Shown here in pieces: positions 8,453 through 18,590 of a stretch of DNA of 64,000 nucleotides. How positions within the stretch are numbered: position 1 is the first letter of the stretch; every line of letters begins with the position of its first letter. Made by a program: the position numbers and the translations under genes. This DNA is from Phaeodactylibacter luteus (GTDB lineage Bacteria; Bacteroidota; Bacteroidia; Chitinophagales; Saprospiraceae): positions 55,961-119,960 of the forward strand of contig NZ_VOOR01000014.1 in NCBI RefSeq assembly GCF_007993045.1, read 5' to 3'. Below the pieces are notes generated by a model that saw only the letters and a program-made list of their open reading frames with translations, did not search any database and was not told where the DNA came from.

Positions 8453-8998
8453 CCACTGTGCCGACATGCCCAACACTTGGGCAGCACTTAGGTTGCAATC
8501 TAGGAAATTCTCTAAAAAAGCTGCTCCGTACTGCAACCCTATCCTCCTAAAAACGTATTACATTTTAATTTTTCTTCTATATTTACTCCTAAGTTAGGCC
8601 TGTTGCCCCTTTGGCGGTGCAGCATGCGAAAACCATCCACCTGCCCGAAACGCGGCTTGCTTATTTTTCAAAGCGCAGGCTGCCAGGCACTTCCCAAAAG
8701 CTGATTGTCAAATTGCAAAACGGGTCGACCCTCCCGGATTGGCAACATGAGATAAGCTCCACACCACACGAACATCACACTAGGAACCTGAAAATCCGGC
8801 AAAGCTGATTGGCTATTGCCATGCTATGTTTAAAACCATAGCTGCTCAAACACAGAATAGACACAACAAACGAAGCATGTACCATCTGGCGCAAAGGCTA
8901 TCCTGTAGCCGCTGCTAAGCCCTCCCCCTCCTTGTCCATGCCCGTCCAATGTGCACTGTTCTGCTTTGGATAAAACACACATGCAAAATATTGGATAT
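8453..8998. other. Divergent intergenic region, no gene seen
   Basis: A 546-bp spacer between the small membrane protein (leftward) and the metalloprotease (rightward). The part near 8545-8600 is AT-rich and may hold the leftward promoter. Short open frames here lack family resemblance or a plausible start context. No repeat copy or strong terminator was seen. Confidence 0.6.
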
Positions 8999-11900
8999 AT
9001 GAACCGATTGGTACAGTTTGCGCTATTGGCGCTATTGATGGCCCCGATATTGGCACAGGGGCAGGATGATGAATTTGGCTGCGGCACGACAACCACCCCG
9101 GAGGCCTTGTCCTTTATGACTGCTGCTCAGGAAGGCTATCTGACCTTTAGCGAAAGCTTTGTGCCGGGGGTTGGCGAAGTCGAAACCAAGCCCATACAAG
9201 TCCATCTGATCAACCGCTCTGATGGCACAGGCGGGCTTACCGAAGCTCAATTCGAGGCTGCGCTTACAGAGCTGAACGATTATTTCTCCAACGCCAACCT
9301 ATTCTTCCAGCACTGTGGCCCAGTTAACGTGATCAACAGCGACACCTACTTCAATTTCGACACTTCAGAGGAAGCCGCCTTCTTCAGCCAGCACGGTGTC
9401 GCAAACGTCATCAACATCGTTATCCCGGGCGGCAACCTCACCGTCAACTTATCTGGCCAGCTTTGCGGCTATGCCTACCTCCCGCAGGGCGGGCGCGACC
9501 TGATCGCGGTAAAGCGCTCCTGCATGTTCAGCGGCAACACTTTCACCCACGAAATGGGGCATTACTTTGGGCTGTACCATACCCACGGCAAAAACAACTG
9601 CGGCTCACTGACCGATGAGCTAGTGGATGGCTCCAATTGTGCCAGTGCGGGGGACGATGTTTGCGATACCCCTGCCGACCCCGGCTTGCTGGGGATAGGC
9701 TGCACCGGCTATGTAGTCAACAGCAACTGCCAATATACCGGCAGCCTGACCGATTCTCAAGGGCAGGTTTTTCAGCCAGACCCCTCCAATATTATGTCTT
9801 ATGCGCCGGGGTCGTGCCGCAATAGCCTAACTACCGGGCAGTATGCGCGCATGAACTACTTCGCTGCCAACGGGCGGGACAACCTCAATTGTTCTACCTC
9901 CCCTCCCCCGCCAGCCGGGGCCGGCGAAACCTGTGCAGAGGCTATTGAGCTGACCGCCTCCGGCACCTATACCGCCAACGGGCCGTCTTCAGGGAATGGC
10001 TGCCAGAATTGTTCCGGCGGGGCCAGCCAAGCCGACTGGTTCTACTTCGACGCCCCTGCCAATGGGACGCTCTCCATTTCCAGCTGCTTTGGCGGCGTCA
10101 ATACCAGGCTTTGGGCGTATACAGGCTCCTGCGGGGCCCTCAACAGCTTAGCTTCCTCCGACGACGCTTGCGTCATCAGCCCCAATGGGGCCCCTGCTGC
10201 TGCCGAGCTCGCCTTCAACGTAAGTGCAGGCACCCGATACTACTTCGAATGGGACAACCGCTGGTCTACCGATGGCTTCGACTTTGAATTTTCTTATGTG
10301 ACGCCCTGCACGCCCCCTGTCGGCGTCTCTACGGCTGCAGCAGGCTATTCGAGCATAGTCCAGCAGTGGGCCCCGATTGACGGCAACGTCATCTACAACG
10401 TTCGCCACCGGGCAGCTGGCGCGGTCAACTGGATCACCGAAACCGTGTACAACCCTCGCCACATTTTAGAAAACCTGATGCCATGCAGCACCTACGAATG
10501 GCAGGTCCAATCGGTCTGCAATGACCTGCCCGGCAACTGGAGCGCAACTTATACCCTGAACACACAGGGCTGCAATGACCCCTACTGCTATAGCTATGGC
10601 AACAGCACAACCGCTTGGATCTCCAACATCAGCCTGGCCGGCCTCAACTACCCTTCTGGTAACGAATACGGCTATGCCAACTTCACCAATCAGACGGCTA
10701 CTGTCACTCAAGGGCAGAACTATGTTATCAGCCTAAATTCTGACGACATTCAGACCGTGCCGGTCTTCTGGCGCGTCTGGATTGACTTCAACAACGACAA
10801 TGATTTCTCTGACGTGGGAGAGCTGGTTGTCACCACAACGACCAACAGCGGCAGCCTGGCCTCAGCTGCTGTAACCATTCCGCAGACTGCGAGCATTGGC
10901 ACCGTCCGCATGCGGGCCAGTATGTCTTTAGACGGCTTCCCTACCGCCTGCCAGGCCGGCGGCAATATGGACGTAGAAGACTACAGCGTACAAATAGAAG
11001 GCATCAACTGTCCTGCACCGCCCACCCCCTCGGTACAGGAGGCAGGGGTGTCTTATGCCATAGCCGATTGGGGCGCCACAGCTCAGGCCGACGAATACCA
11101 ATTGCGCTACCGGGAGGTGGGCAGTTTCAGCTGGATCGCCACTACCCTGCTGGGCAGCAATAGCACCACGCTTTACAATTTGCAGCCTTGCACCGATTAT
11201 GAAGTACAGGCCCGTGCCAATTGCGGTGGCACATTCAGCAGTTTTTCTGGCAGTGCCACCTTCTCAACTACAGGCTGTGGGGCTGCCTATTGCTACGCTT
11301 ACGGCAGCTCGGCCACTACATGGATTGACCGGATCGCATTAGGCAATATCGACAATGTATCTGGCAACAACTTCGGCTATGGCGACTTTACCGCCCAAAC
11401 CACTACCGTTGTGCCGGGCGGCAGCTACCAGGCCTTCCTCAAGGCAGCCTCTACGCAAGGAGCCTCGAATGTGTTCTGGCGAATCTGGATCGACCGCAAT
11501 CAAGACAACGACTTCAACGACGGTGGAGAGCTCATTTTTGAAGGCAGCGGCGGCAATAACAGCACCTTGAATGCGAGCCTTGCCATACCTGGCAACACCA
11601 CCCCTGGCGCTACCCGCCTGCGCATCAGCATGAGCCCTACAAGTTATAGCCAGCCCTGCTCCGTCAATGGGGAAAGAGAGGTAGAAGATTACCAAGTCAT
11701 TGTAGAAGACCCTTTATTTTTGACCGTTGCGCCTGCCTCCATAACGCTGCCCTTCGGCGGAGGCCAGGCGCAATTTTCCATCTCCGCAAATACTTCCTGG
11801 ACGGTCATCGAGAATGCTGCATGGATGAACCTTGCCCCAGCAACAGGCAACGGCAGCGCCACAATAACGCTTTCTGCACAGCCCAATGCCAGCACGCAAA

Positions 11901-14758
11901 GCCGTCAGGTGGCCGTCATCGTCACCGGGGCAGGCGTTGCTGACCAGACTATCATGGTGATGCAGGAAGGGGCCCCGGCGGCCCTGTCCGTCAGCCCGCC
12001 CACACAGCAGGTGCCTGCAGCAGCCGGGCAGACTGCGCTGCAGGTCGCTTCAAATGTCACCTGGGCCGCCGCTTCCGATCAGGCTTGGGCTACCGTTGGG
12101 CAGGCTTCTGGCAGCGGCAACTTCAGCCTGCCCGTCAGCTATGCTGCCAACAGCAGCAGCAGTAGCCGAACGGCCGTCATCACATTGAGCAGCCCTGGGC
12201 TGCCTTCACAAACCGCAACCATTATCCAAGCGGCGGGCGCAGCTCCGCCCGTTCTTAACATCACCCCTGCCAATCAGCAGGTAAGCGCAGATGCGGGGCA
12301 GGCCAGCTACAACATCAGCTCCAATACCAGTTGGGAAGCGTCTACCGCCGACAGTTGGATCACCCTACAGCCCCTTTCCGGCAACGGCAATGGCACGCTC
12401 GCTGCGGCTTATACGGCCAACCCGGCCCCTACACCGCGCACTGGCAGCATTACCCTGACAGCCAATGGGCTGCCCCCGCAAACGGTAACGCTTGAACAGG
12501 CTGGCGATGTCGCCAATGAAGTGCTCGATGTAACTCCCAGCAGCCTTACCGTCAACTACCTGGCCAACTGCGTCACGTTTGATGTCATGAGCAACCTCGC
12601 ATGGACGGTCAGCACCAACGCGCCTTGGATCAACAGCATTGCTCCTTCATCAGGGATGGGCAATGGCACGGTCACAGTCTGTTATGAAACCAACAGCACG
12701 GAGCAGCTCCGCACAGGCACACTCGAATTTACCGGGGGGAGCCTCTTGGCCATAGCCACTCTGAACCAAGCGCCAGAAAACCTAACCCCACCCTGGCCCA
12801 TCAATACGTCCTCCAACAACACCCATACCGTAGTGGTGCCCGATACGCTCTACTCCAACATCAATGGCGCGCCTTTGCAGGGCTTCGACTGGATCGGCTT
12901 TTTCTATACGGACCTGAGCGGCACTCTGCGCTGTGCAGGCGCCGGCCGGTGGGACAGCAACGCCAATACCGCCATCACAGTCTATGGAGATGATACCTCT
13001 ACCCCGGGGAAGGAAGGTTTTGACGAAGGGGAGCCTTTCACCCTTCGCGTATTCCGCAACATCGAGCAGGACACCCTGCTGGCGGAGGCTGCCTTTGCGC
13101 CCGTTGACGCAGTCATATCCCACGAGGGCCGTTTCAATATCGACGGGCTCAGCAAGCTGGACAGCCTGACTGCTTTCGCAGAAAACGAGCCGTGGTTTGT
13201 CAATCAGACAGGGGCCAACCACTCTGTTATCCTGCCTACTGGCTTGTTTAGCGACATAGATGGGGCGCTCTTGAACACCAACGACTGGATCGGCTTTTTC
13301 TTCGCTGATGGGGATACCCTGAAATGTGCCGGGCAAGGGCAATGGGACCCGCTCAACAATACCGTGGTGACCGTTTACGGAGACGATGCACAAACCCCGG
13401 AGAAGGACGGTTTTTCCGCCAACGAAATGTTCCAGGTCATGGTCTACCGGACCAATGAGCAGGAAGCTTACCCTGCTGCGGCAGAATATGCGCAGCCCGA
13501 TGGCTTCCTCATCACCCATACCGACACCTTCGCCACGGATGGCATCAGCCTGATCGAAACCATTACGGTCACTTTGGACGTAACGCAGGACATCATCCTT
13601 AGGGAAAACTGGAACACCATTTCCAGTTATGTTATGCCAGAAGACCTTAGCTTGCCTTCAATATTCGCCCCGGTAAGCGATGACATCATCATTGTAAAAG
13701 ACGAAGCAGGGAACTCCTTCATCCCAGCCTTCAACATCAATGACATCGGGCTGTTTGACAACCTTAAAGGCTACCAGGTGAAGATGACCCAAGAGCGGGT
13801 GCTTTCTGTAACTGGGAGCAGGGTGCCAGAAGATACGCCACTGCCTTTAGTGCCGGGCTGGCAAATCTCAGCCTACCTGCTCGGACAGCCTTCTCCCGCT
13901 GATGTACAATTGGGCGGGCTCTTCCCTAGCTTGGTCATTGCCAAAAACAGCGGAGGGGACACCTACATCCCGGTGCTTGCCATCAACGACATCGGCGAGC
14001 TAATGCCTGGGCAGGGCTACCACATCCGGATGGCCAGCCCGGATACCCTCCGGTATTCACCGGAAAATTTTGCGCCTGGCGTGGGCACAGCGAATTTAGG
14101 CACTGCCCCAGGCATTATTGAAGACAGGGCCTTGGCTGCCCCTCTTGGCCTCGGCCAAAAGAGCGGGCACAATGCCACCTTCGTTTTGCCCTCAGAAGTC
14201 GCTTCCCGTCATGCCTCCCCCGGCGACCGTATCGCGCTGCTTTCCGAATCTGGGGCACTGTGCGGCTCCAAAATCTACCGTGGAAGCCATTTGGCGCTGA
14301 CAGCCTGGGGCGATGACCCCTCCACCACAGAGGCCATAGAGGGGCTCAAAGCAGGCGAAGAGATCACCCTTCAGGTATGGAAAGGCGAACAGCCCATTGG
14401 GCGGAGCTTCCGCATGGCTTTAAGAGATGGGAGCGGCACTGCTCACTATGAGACAGACGGCCTACAGGTTATCCGAAGCTTGGAAAGCAAGGGGGGAGCG
14501 GAAGAAGCACATACGGCTTTTTGTTATCCCAACCCCGTGCAGGACATTGCCAACCTTCAGTTTTACAGCGACATACCGGGCAACGCCCAAATTGCGCTTG
14601 TCAATCTGCAAGGCCAGGCTATACGCAGTTGGCAGCACGAATGTGCTAAAGGGTGGAACCCTGTACAGCTTTCGCTGCAAGCCCCTTCTGGGCTGTACCT
14701 TTTAAAGATAGACCTTCCTAACGGTGCTTCTCAATCACTGAAGCTCGTGGCCCGATAA
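8999..14758 (+). CDS. Secreted M43-type metalloprotease with GEVED, Fn3 and BACON modules and T9SS sorting domain
   Basis: A 1919-residue secreted protein. The ATG at 8999 is chosen because a clean signal peptide follows (MNRLVQFALLALLMAPILAQ). The pappalysin-like zinc protease domain has HEMGHYFGLYH at 184-194 with the Met-turn NIMSY near 264-268. Next come a PPC-like domain (about 310-435), Fn3-like and GEVED modules alternating to about 904, roughly four BACON-type beta domains (about 905-1257), and modules sharing DWIGFFY...GDD..T..K (about 1265-1385, 1397-1517, and a variant at 1714-1818). A type A T9SS C-terminal domain (AFCYPNPVQDIANLQF to the end) implies export through the type IX system to the cell surface or medium. 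Its substrate is unknown. Domain borders are estimates. Confidence 0.85.
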   Translation: MNRLVQFALLALLMAPILAQGQDDEFGCGTTTTPEALSFMTAAQEGYLTFSESFVPGVGEVETKPIQVHLINRSDGTGGLTEAQFEAALTELNDYFSNANLFFQHCGPVNVINSDTYFNFDTSEEAAFFSQHGVANVINIVIPGGNLTVNLSGQLCGYAYLPQGGRDLIAVKRSCMFSGNTFTHEMGHYFGLYHTHGKNNCGSLTDELVDGSNCASAGDDVCDTPADPGLLGIGCTGYVVNSNCQYTGSLTDSQGQVFQPDPSNIMSYAPGSCRNSLTTGQYARMNYFAANGRDNLNCSTSPPPPAGAGETCAEAIELTASGTYTANGPSSGNGCQNCSGGASQADWFYFDAPANGTLSISSCFGGVNTRLWAYTGSCGALNSLASSDDACVISPNGAPAAAELAFNVSAGTRYYFEWDNRWSTDGFDFEFSYVTPCTPPVGVSTAAAGYSSIVQQWAPIDGNVIYNVRHRAAGAVNWITETVYNPRHILENLMPCSTYEWQVQSVCNDLPGNWSATYTLNTQGCNDPYCYSYGNSTTAWISNISLAGLNYPSGNEYGYANFTNQTATVTQGQNYVISLNSDDIQTVPVFWRVWIDFNNDNDFSDVGELVVTTTTNSGSLASAAVTIPQTASIGTVRMRASMSLDGFPTACQAGGNMDVEDYSVQIEGINCPAPPTPSVQEAGVSYAIADWGATAQADEYQLRYREVGSFSWIATTLLGSNSTTLYNLQPCTDYEVQARANCGGTFSSFSGSATFSTTGCGAAYCYAYGSSATTWIDRIALGNIDNVSGNNFGYGDFTAQTTTVVPGGSYQAFLKAASTQGASNVFWRIWIDRNQDNDFNDGGELIFEGSGGNNSTLNASLAIPGNTTPGATRLRISMSPTSYSQPCSVNGEREVEDYQVIVEDPLFLTVAPASITLPFGGGQAQFSISANTSWTVIENAAWMNLAPATGNGSATITLSAQPNASTQSRQVAVIVTGAGVADQTIMVMQEGAPAALSVSPPTQQVPAAAGQTALQVASNVTWAAASDQAWATVGQASGSGNFSLPVSYAANSSSSSRTAVITLSSPGLPSQTATIIQAAGAAPPVLNITPANQQVSADAGQASYNISSNTSWEASTADSWITLQPLSGNGNGTLAAAYTANPAPTPRTGSITLTANGLPPQTVTLEQAGDVANEVLDVTPSSLTVNYLANCVTFDVMSNLAWTVSTNAPWINSIAPSSGMGNGTVTVCYETNSTEQLRTGTLEFTGGSLLAIATLNQAPENLTPPWPINTSSNNTHTVVVPDTLYSNINGAPLQGFDWIGFFYTDLSGTLRCAGAGRWDSNANTAITVYGDDTSTPGKEGFDEGEPFTLRVFRNIEQDTLLAEAAFAPVDAVISHEGRFNIDGLSKLDSLTAFAENEPWFVNQTGANHSVILPTGLFSDIDGALLNTNDWIGFFFADGDTLKCAGQGQWDPLNNTVVTVYGDDAQTPEKDGFSANEMFQVMVYRTNEQEAYPAAAEYAQPDGFLITHTDTFATDGISLIETITVTLDVTQDIILRENWNTISSYVMPEDLSLPSIFAPVSDDIIIVKDEAGNSFIPAFNINDIGLFDNLKGYQVKMTQERVLSVTGSRVPEDTPLPLVPGWQISAYLLGQPSPADVQLGGLFPSLVIAKNSGGDTYIPVLAINDIGELMPGQGYHIRMASPDTLRYSPENFAPGVGTANLGTAPGIIEDRALAAPLGLGQKSGHNATFVLPSEVASRHASPGDRIALLSESGALCGSKIYRGSHLALTAWGDDPSTTEAIEGLKAGEEITLQVWKGEQPIGRSFRMALRDGSGTAHYETDGLQVIRSLESKGGAEEAHTAFCYPNPVQDIANLQFYSDIPGNAQIALVNLQGQAIRSWQHECAKGWNPVQLSLQAPSGLYLLKIDLPNGASQSLKLVAR

Positions 14759-14770
14759 ACTGTACCTCTT

Positions 14771-14837
14771 GCCACTGCCGTTTCCCGGCAGTGGCACCCA
14801 ATCAGGGGTTGTGGCAATCGCTGCAACCCTTTTTTTG
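14771..14837 (+). terminator. Tandem hairpins and intrinsic terminator after the metalloprotease
   Basis: GCCACTGCC/GGCAGTGGC forms a perfect 9-bp stem at 14771-14797. A second stem, AGGGGTTG/CAACCCT, is followed directly by seven T residues (14831-14837), the classic form of a Rho-independent terminator. Confidence 0.75.
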
Positions 14838-14875
14838 TCTGGAAAGGGCCTTTCCGGCTGGGCGTAAACCTTAAG

Positions 14876-15043
14876 CTTTTCGGGCTTTAGCCTGGCATGG
14901 CCTAGCGCTGCGCAGGGGGGTACGCCCGATAGGGCCGAGCGGATAGCGAGCCCCGGAGCATAGCGGCACCTGCCCGCAGGCAGGGGCAGGCCCCTATCCT
15001 TGCGGAGGGGGCAAGCAAAAAACGATAACCTGGTTTGCGCCCC
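14876..15043 (-). repeat. Dispersed intergenic repeat, copy 3 (long form)
   Basis: Lies between the convergent metalloprotease and hemH genes. It reads TTTTCGGGCTTTAGCCTGGC, then CCTAGCGCTGCGCAGG, the GCGAGCCCCGGAGCATAGCGG core, the hairpin ACCTGCC-cgca-GGCAGGG, and the long-form tail CTTGCGGAGGGGGCAAGC ending at TTTGCGCCCC. It matches copy 8 (61663-61834) almost along its full length. Confidence 0.88.
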
Positions 15044-15094
15044 GAGGCTTTGGCTTCAACCCACTGCAACGGACAGCTCAGGCTATGCTCAAGA

Positions 15095-16159
15095 TCAGGC
15101 ATAAGCCTGTACCATATCCGCGACAATTTTTATCCATCGGGGATCATTGTTCAGGCTGGGGACGAGGTCGACATGCTCCCCCCCCATCTCTTCGAACTCC
15201 TCTTGGTACTCCGTCCCGATTTCAATGATGGTCTCCAGGCAATCCGCCACGAAAGCAGGGCTGAAGACCAGCAGCCGTTTGGCGCCCTGCTCTGCCAGCT
15301 CTTCGATGACTTTGATCGTGTAAGGCTGAGCCCAGGCTTCAGGCCCCAGCCGGCTTTGGAAGGCCGTAGTATACTGCTCCGTTTTCAGTTGCAGCTCAGC
15401 GGCAATGGCTTGAGTAGTGCCGTGGCACTGGGCAGAGTAGCAGAACTGATTGACCGAAGAGATCTGCTGGCAGCAGTTGTCTACTTTAGTGCAATGGCAG
15501 CCCGTGGGGTCCCCCTTGCGCAGCTGCCGCTGTGGCAGACCGTGGTACGAAAAGATGATGTGGTCGTAGCTGTCGAGGTCAAATTGCCGGGCATTATCTG
15601 CAAAAATACGGATCATGTCCGGGTGATTGTAATAAGAGTTGATCAGCTTGACATCTGGGATGATCTGCCGCCCGGCCAGCTCGCGCATAACAGCTTCGTG
15701 AACAGACCCTGTGGTGGCAGAAGCATACTGCGGGAACATAGGGAAAACGATGATCTCAGACACCTGTTGCTCCTCTAGGCGCTGCACCGCATGCCCGATG
15801 GAGGGGTTTTGGTAGCGCATAGCCAGCTCAACGATATAATCGTCCCCAAGGATTTCCTGAACGCCATCGCGTACGTCCTCACCATAAAATTTCAGCGGAG
15901 ACCCTTTTTCTGTCCACAGCATTTTGTAGAGTTTAGAAGAGCTTCCGCTGCGGAAAGGTGCAATGATGCCCCGGACGAGGAGGTTGCGAGGGAGCCAAGG
16001 GTAATCGATCACTCTGGGGTCGAGGAGGAATTGTTTGAGATAACGGTATACTGCACCCCGGGTAGGGGCATCAGGAGTGCCGAGGTTGACGAGCAGGACG
16101 CCCTTTTTGCCGTGTCCGGACATGCTTTTGTTTTTTGTTTTTGCGGATGATTGAACCAT
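15095..16159 (-). CDS. hemH: Ferrochelatase
   Basis: A 354-residue enzyme that inserts Fe2+ into protoporphyrin IX or coproporphyrin III in the last steps of heme synthesis. Hallmarks are GVLLVNLGTPDAP at the N-terminus, the metal-binding His206 in FSYHGLPQRQL, and the conserved Glu309 in FVADCLETIIEIG. The region 221-245 is unusually cysteine-rich (Cys221, 223, 229, 230, 240, 245), as seen in bacterial ferrochelatases that may bind an iron-sulfur cluster. The start at 16159 is uncertain; the ATG at 16123 (MSGHGKKG) is equally plausible. It is divergent from surE. Confidence 0.94.
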   Translation of the reverse strand: MVQSSAKTKNKSMSGHGKKGVLLVNLGTPDAPTRGAVYRYLKQFLLDPRVIDYPWLPRNLLVRGIIAPFRSGSSSKLYKMLWTEKGSPLKFYGEDVRDGVQEILGDDYIVELAMRYQNPSIGHAVQRLEEQQVSEIIVFPMFPQYASATTGSVHEAVMRELAGRQIIPDVKLINSYYNHPDMIRIFADNARQFDLDSYDHIIFSYHGLPQRQLRKGDPTGCHCTKVDNCCQQISSVNQFCYSAQCHGTTQAIAAELQLKTEQYTTAFQSRLGPEAWAQPYTIKVIEELAEQGAKRLLVFSPAFVADCLETIIEIGTEYQEEFEEMGGEHVDLVPSLNNDPRWIKIVADMVQAYA

Positions 16160-16374
16160 GCCTCTGCTAAAATACTTTTCTTAAGGTGAAATAAGAAAAG
16201 ACAACAGGCTGGCGGGGCCATGGTTTACCAGACCGGGATATTATGGCCATTTCGTGTATCTTTCACACCAAGAATCCTAATTGGCCAAATTAACGCTCCC
16301 CATAATTACCTACAGCCCGCCTGAGCTGCTACCTTTGAGCCACTGAAGCAAATACGACAACTCATTCATCGCCC

Positions 16375-17148
16375 ATGAAAAGACCACTTATTCTCGTTAC
16401 CAATGACGATGGCATTACCGCACCGGGCATACGGGCGCTGGTATCTGTAGCCCGCCAGATTGGCGAGGTTGTGGTAGTCGCCCCAGACTCCCCCCAATCC
16501 GGGATGGGGCACGCCATCACCATCAACAGCCCTATCCGCTTGCACCCCAACCACACCGCCTTGGAAGGGGTTGAGGCTTACGAATGCTCGGGCACGCCTG
16601 TCGACTGTGTAAAGCTGGCCAAGCATGTCATCCTCAAAGACCGGGTGCCGGATATCTGTTTATCTGGCATCAACCACGGGTCTAACGCCTCGATCAACAT
16701 CATCTACTCGGGCACCCTGTCCGCAGCTATGGAGGCTTCGCTGGAAGGCATCCCTTCCATTGGCTTCTCCCTGTTGGATTATGCCTATGATGCCAACTTT
16801 GAGCACTGCCTTCCTTTCGTAAAACAGCTTACAGAATATGTGCTCGAGCATGGCCTCGCAGAAGGCAGCCTGCTCAACGTCAATATCCCTGCGGTGGAGC
16901 ACAACGAGATCAACGGCATGAGGGTATGCCGGCAGGCTGATGCCCGCTGGGTGGAAGAATTTACAGAAGCAGAAGACCCCCGCGGCCAGAAGTATTACTG
17001 GCTGACCGGCAAGTTTGTGAACGAAGACCTGGGCGATGATACCGATATCTGGGCATTGGAGAACAACTACATTTCTGTAGTCCCTTCTATGCACGATTTG
17101 ACTAACTACCAGGCCCTCAAAGTATTGAAGGGCATTGAAAAACTATAG
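16375..17148 (+). CDS. surE: 5'/3'-nucleotidase SurE
   Basis: A 257-residue metal-dependent nucleoside monophosphate phosphatase linked to stress survival. The metal site VTNDDGITAPGIRAL lies near the N-terminus (Asp-Asp pair) and the second metal-site loop SGINHGSNASINIIYSGT is intact. Length is normal. It is the first gene of a rightward unit: the small membrane protein starts 6 bp later and lpxB overlaps that. The shared spacer with hemH (16160-16374) contains a perfect 9-bp hairpin, CTTTTCTTA/TAAGAAAAG, near 16174-16199. Confidence 0.96.
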   Translation: MKRPLILVTNDDGITAPGIRALVSVARQIGEVVVVAPDSPQSGMGHAITINSPIRLHPNHTALEGVEAYECSGTPVDCVKLAKHVILKDRVPDICLSGINHGSNASINIIYSGTLSAAMEASLEGIPSIGFSLLDYAYDANFEHCLPFVKQLTEYVLEHGLAEGSLLNVNIPAVEHNEINGMRVCRQADARWVEEFTEAEDPRGQKYYWLTGKFVNEDLGDDTDIWALENNYISVVPSMHDLTNYQALKVLKGIEKL

Positions 17149-17154
17149 CCCGAT

Positions 17155-17454
17155 ATGCGCAACCCAACTTTATTGACTGGCCTGCTCTACGGGCTTTTCC
17201 TGCCGATGGCTGGCTTTTCGCTGTTGTACTTTGGTTATGGAGCATTAGAACAAGCTGGCATTGTCAGTGAAATTGGTTTTTCCCCTTTTTTCCGGGAGCG
17301 GACCTCAGCCGTTGTGGCCATCTGCCTCAACCTGATCCCGCTTAACTTATTCATGAAGCGCCGTGCCACACCGGCCATGCGCGGCACCGTCTTGGCTACT
17401 GTTGTTTATGTGATTTTATGGGTCATTTATTTTGGCCGCTACATTTTAGCATGA
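17155..17454 (+). CDS. Small polytopic membrane protein of unknown function
   Basis: A 99-residue protein with three hydrophobic spans: around LLTGLLYGLFLPMAGFSLL, VVAICLNLIPLNLF and VLATVVYVILWVIYFGRYI. I do not recognise the family. It starts 6 bp after surE and its TGA overlaps the ATG of lpxB (ATGA), so it is translated with the lipid A gene. That suggests, but does not show, an envelope role. Confidence 0.8.
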   Translation: MRNPTLLTGLLYGLFLPMAGFSLLYFGYGALEQAGIVSEIGFSPFFRERTSAVVAICLNLIPLNLFMKRRATPAMRGTVLATVVYVILWVIYFGRYILA

Positions 17455-18590
17455 AGTACTATATAATATCCGGAGAGGCCTCGGGCGACCTGCACGGCAG
17501 CAACCTGATGAAAGGGTTGAAAGCCCGAGACCCGGAAGCGGATTTCCGTTTTTGGGGCGGCGACCTGATGCAGCAACAGGGGGGCAGGCTGGTCAAGCAC
17601 TACAAAGACCTCGCCTTTATGGGCTTTGTGGAAGTCCTCCTGAATATCTGGACGATACTGGGCAATATACGCTTTTGCAAAAAAGACATTACAGCCTACC
17701 AACCTGACGCGCTCATACTCATCGACTACCCAGGCTTCAACCTAAGGATCGCCAAGTGGGCAAAGGCTCGGGGCATAAAGGTGCTCTACTACATTTCCCC
17801 CCAGATCTGGGCCTGGCACAGCAGCAGGGTGCACGGCATCAAGGCTTCAGTCGACAAAATGTTCGTCATCCTGCCCTTCGAAGCGCCCTTCTATGAGCAA
17901 TATGGCTTCCCGGTTGAATTTGTAGGCCACCCGCTGATGGATGTGGTACAGGAGGTTGCGCCGGAACCGGGCTTCCGTGCACGGCACAACCTGAGCAAAG
18001 CCCCTATCATCGCCTTGCTCCCGGGCAGCCGGAAGCAGGAAATAGACCGCCTTCTTTCCGTGATGCTGCAGGTGGTGCCGCTTTTCCCCGAGCACCAATT
18101 TGTTATTGCCGGGGCCCCTGCACAGCACGCCATAGCCTATTGGCAAATTTTAGAAAAAGTATACCTAAGGCCCGGCGACCGGGAGCGGGTCAAGTTCATC
18201 AACAACCAGACTTACCTCCTTTTGCAAGAAGCAGAAGCCGCATTGGTGACAAGCGGTACAGCTACCCTCGAAACCGCCCTTTTTGAAGTGCCTCAGGTGG
18301 TCTGCTATAAAGGCAGCCCCCTTTCTTATTTCATTGCCCGGCAGTTGGTCAATGTCAAGTATATTTCCTTGGTCAACCTCATTATGGACCGTGAAATCGT
18401 TAAAGAGCTGATACAGGACGAATGCTGGCCCGAGCGTATTGCAGAAGAACTGCAGAAGCTGCTTCAGCCGGAGGAACGGGAGCGGATAGCTGCAGATTAC
18501 AAACTGCTCAAGGAAAAAGTGGGCAGCCCGGGCGCTTCTCTCCGGGCCGCAGGGAAAATGTACGAATACCTTACGGGGCAGAGCGCTTAA
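17451..18590 (+). CDS. lpxB: Lipid-A-disaccharide synthase
   Basis: A 379-residue GT-B glycosyltransferase (family GT19) that joins UDP-diacylglucosamine and lipid X to form the lipid A disaccharide at the inner membrane. The start is the ATG at 17451 ([16 protein letters not shown]), which carries the family opening; upstream in-frame codons lie inside the preceding gene. Other hallmarks are [49 protein letters not shown] and [20 protein letters not shown]. Its stop overlaps that of selD by four bases in convergent orientation. Presence of this gene confirms an LPS-bearing outer membrane. Confidence 0.96.
   Translation: MKYYIISGEASGDLHGSNLMKGLKARDPEADFRFWGGDLMQQQGGRLVKHYKDLAFMGFVEVLLNIWTILGNIRFCKKDITAYQPDALILIDYPGFNLRIAKWAKARGIKVLYYISPQIWAWHSSRVHGIKASVDKMFVILPFEAPFYEQYGFPVEFVGHPLMDVVQEVAPEPGFRARHNLSKAPIIALLPGSRKQEIDRLLSVMLQVVPLFPEHQFVIAGAPAQHAIAYWQILEKVYLRPGDRERVKFINNQTYLLLQEAEAALVTSGTATLETALFEVPQVVCYKGSPLSYFIARQLVNVKYISLVNLIMDREIVKELIQDECWPERIAEELQKLLQPEERERIAADYKLLKEKVGSPGASLRAAGKMYEYLTGQSA

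Noticed and set aside
15035..15778. 247-codon plus-strand frame opposite hemH
   Set aside because: It lies antisense to an unmistakable ferrochelatase and begins inside a dispersed repeat copy.
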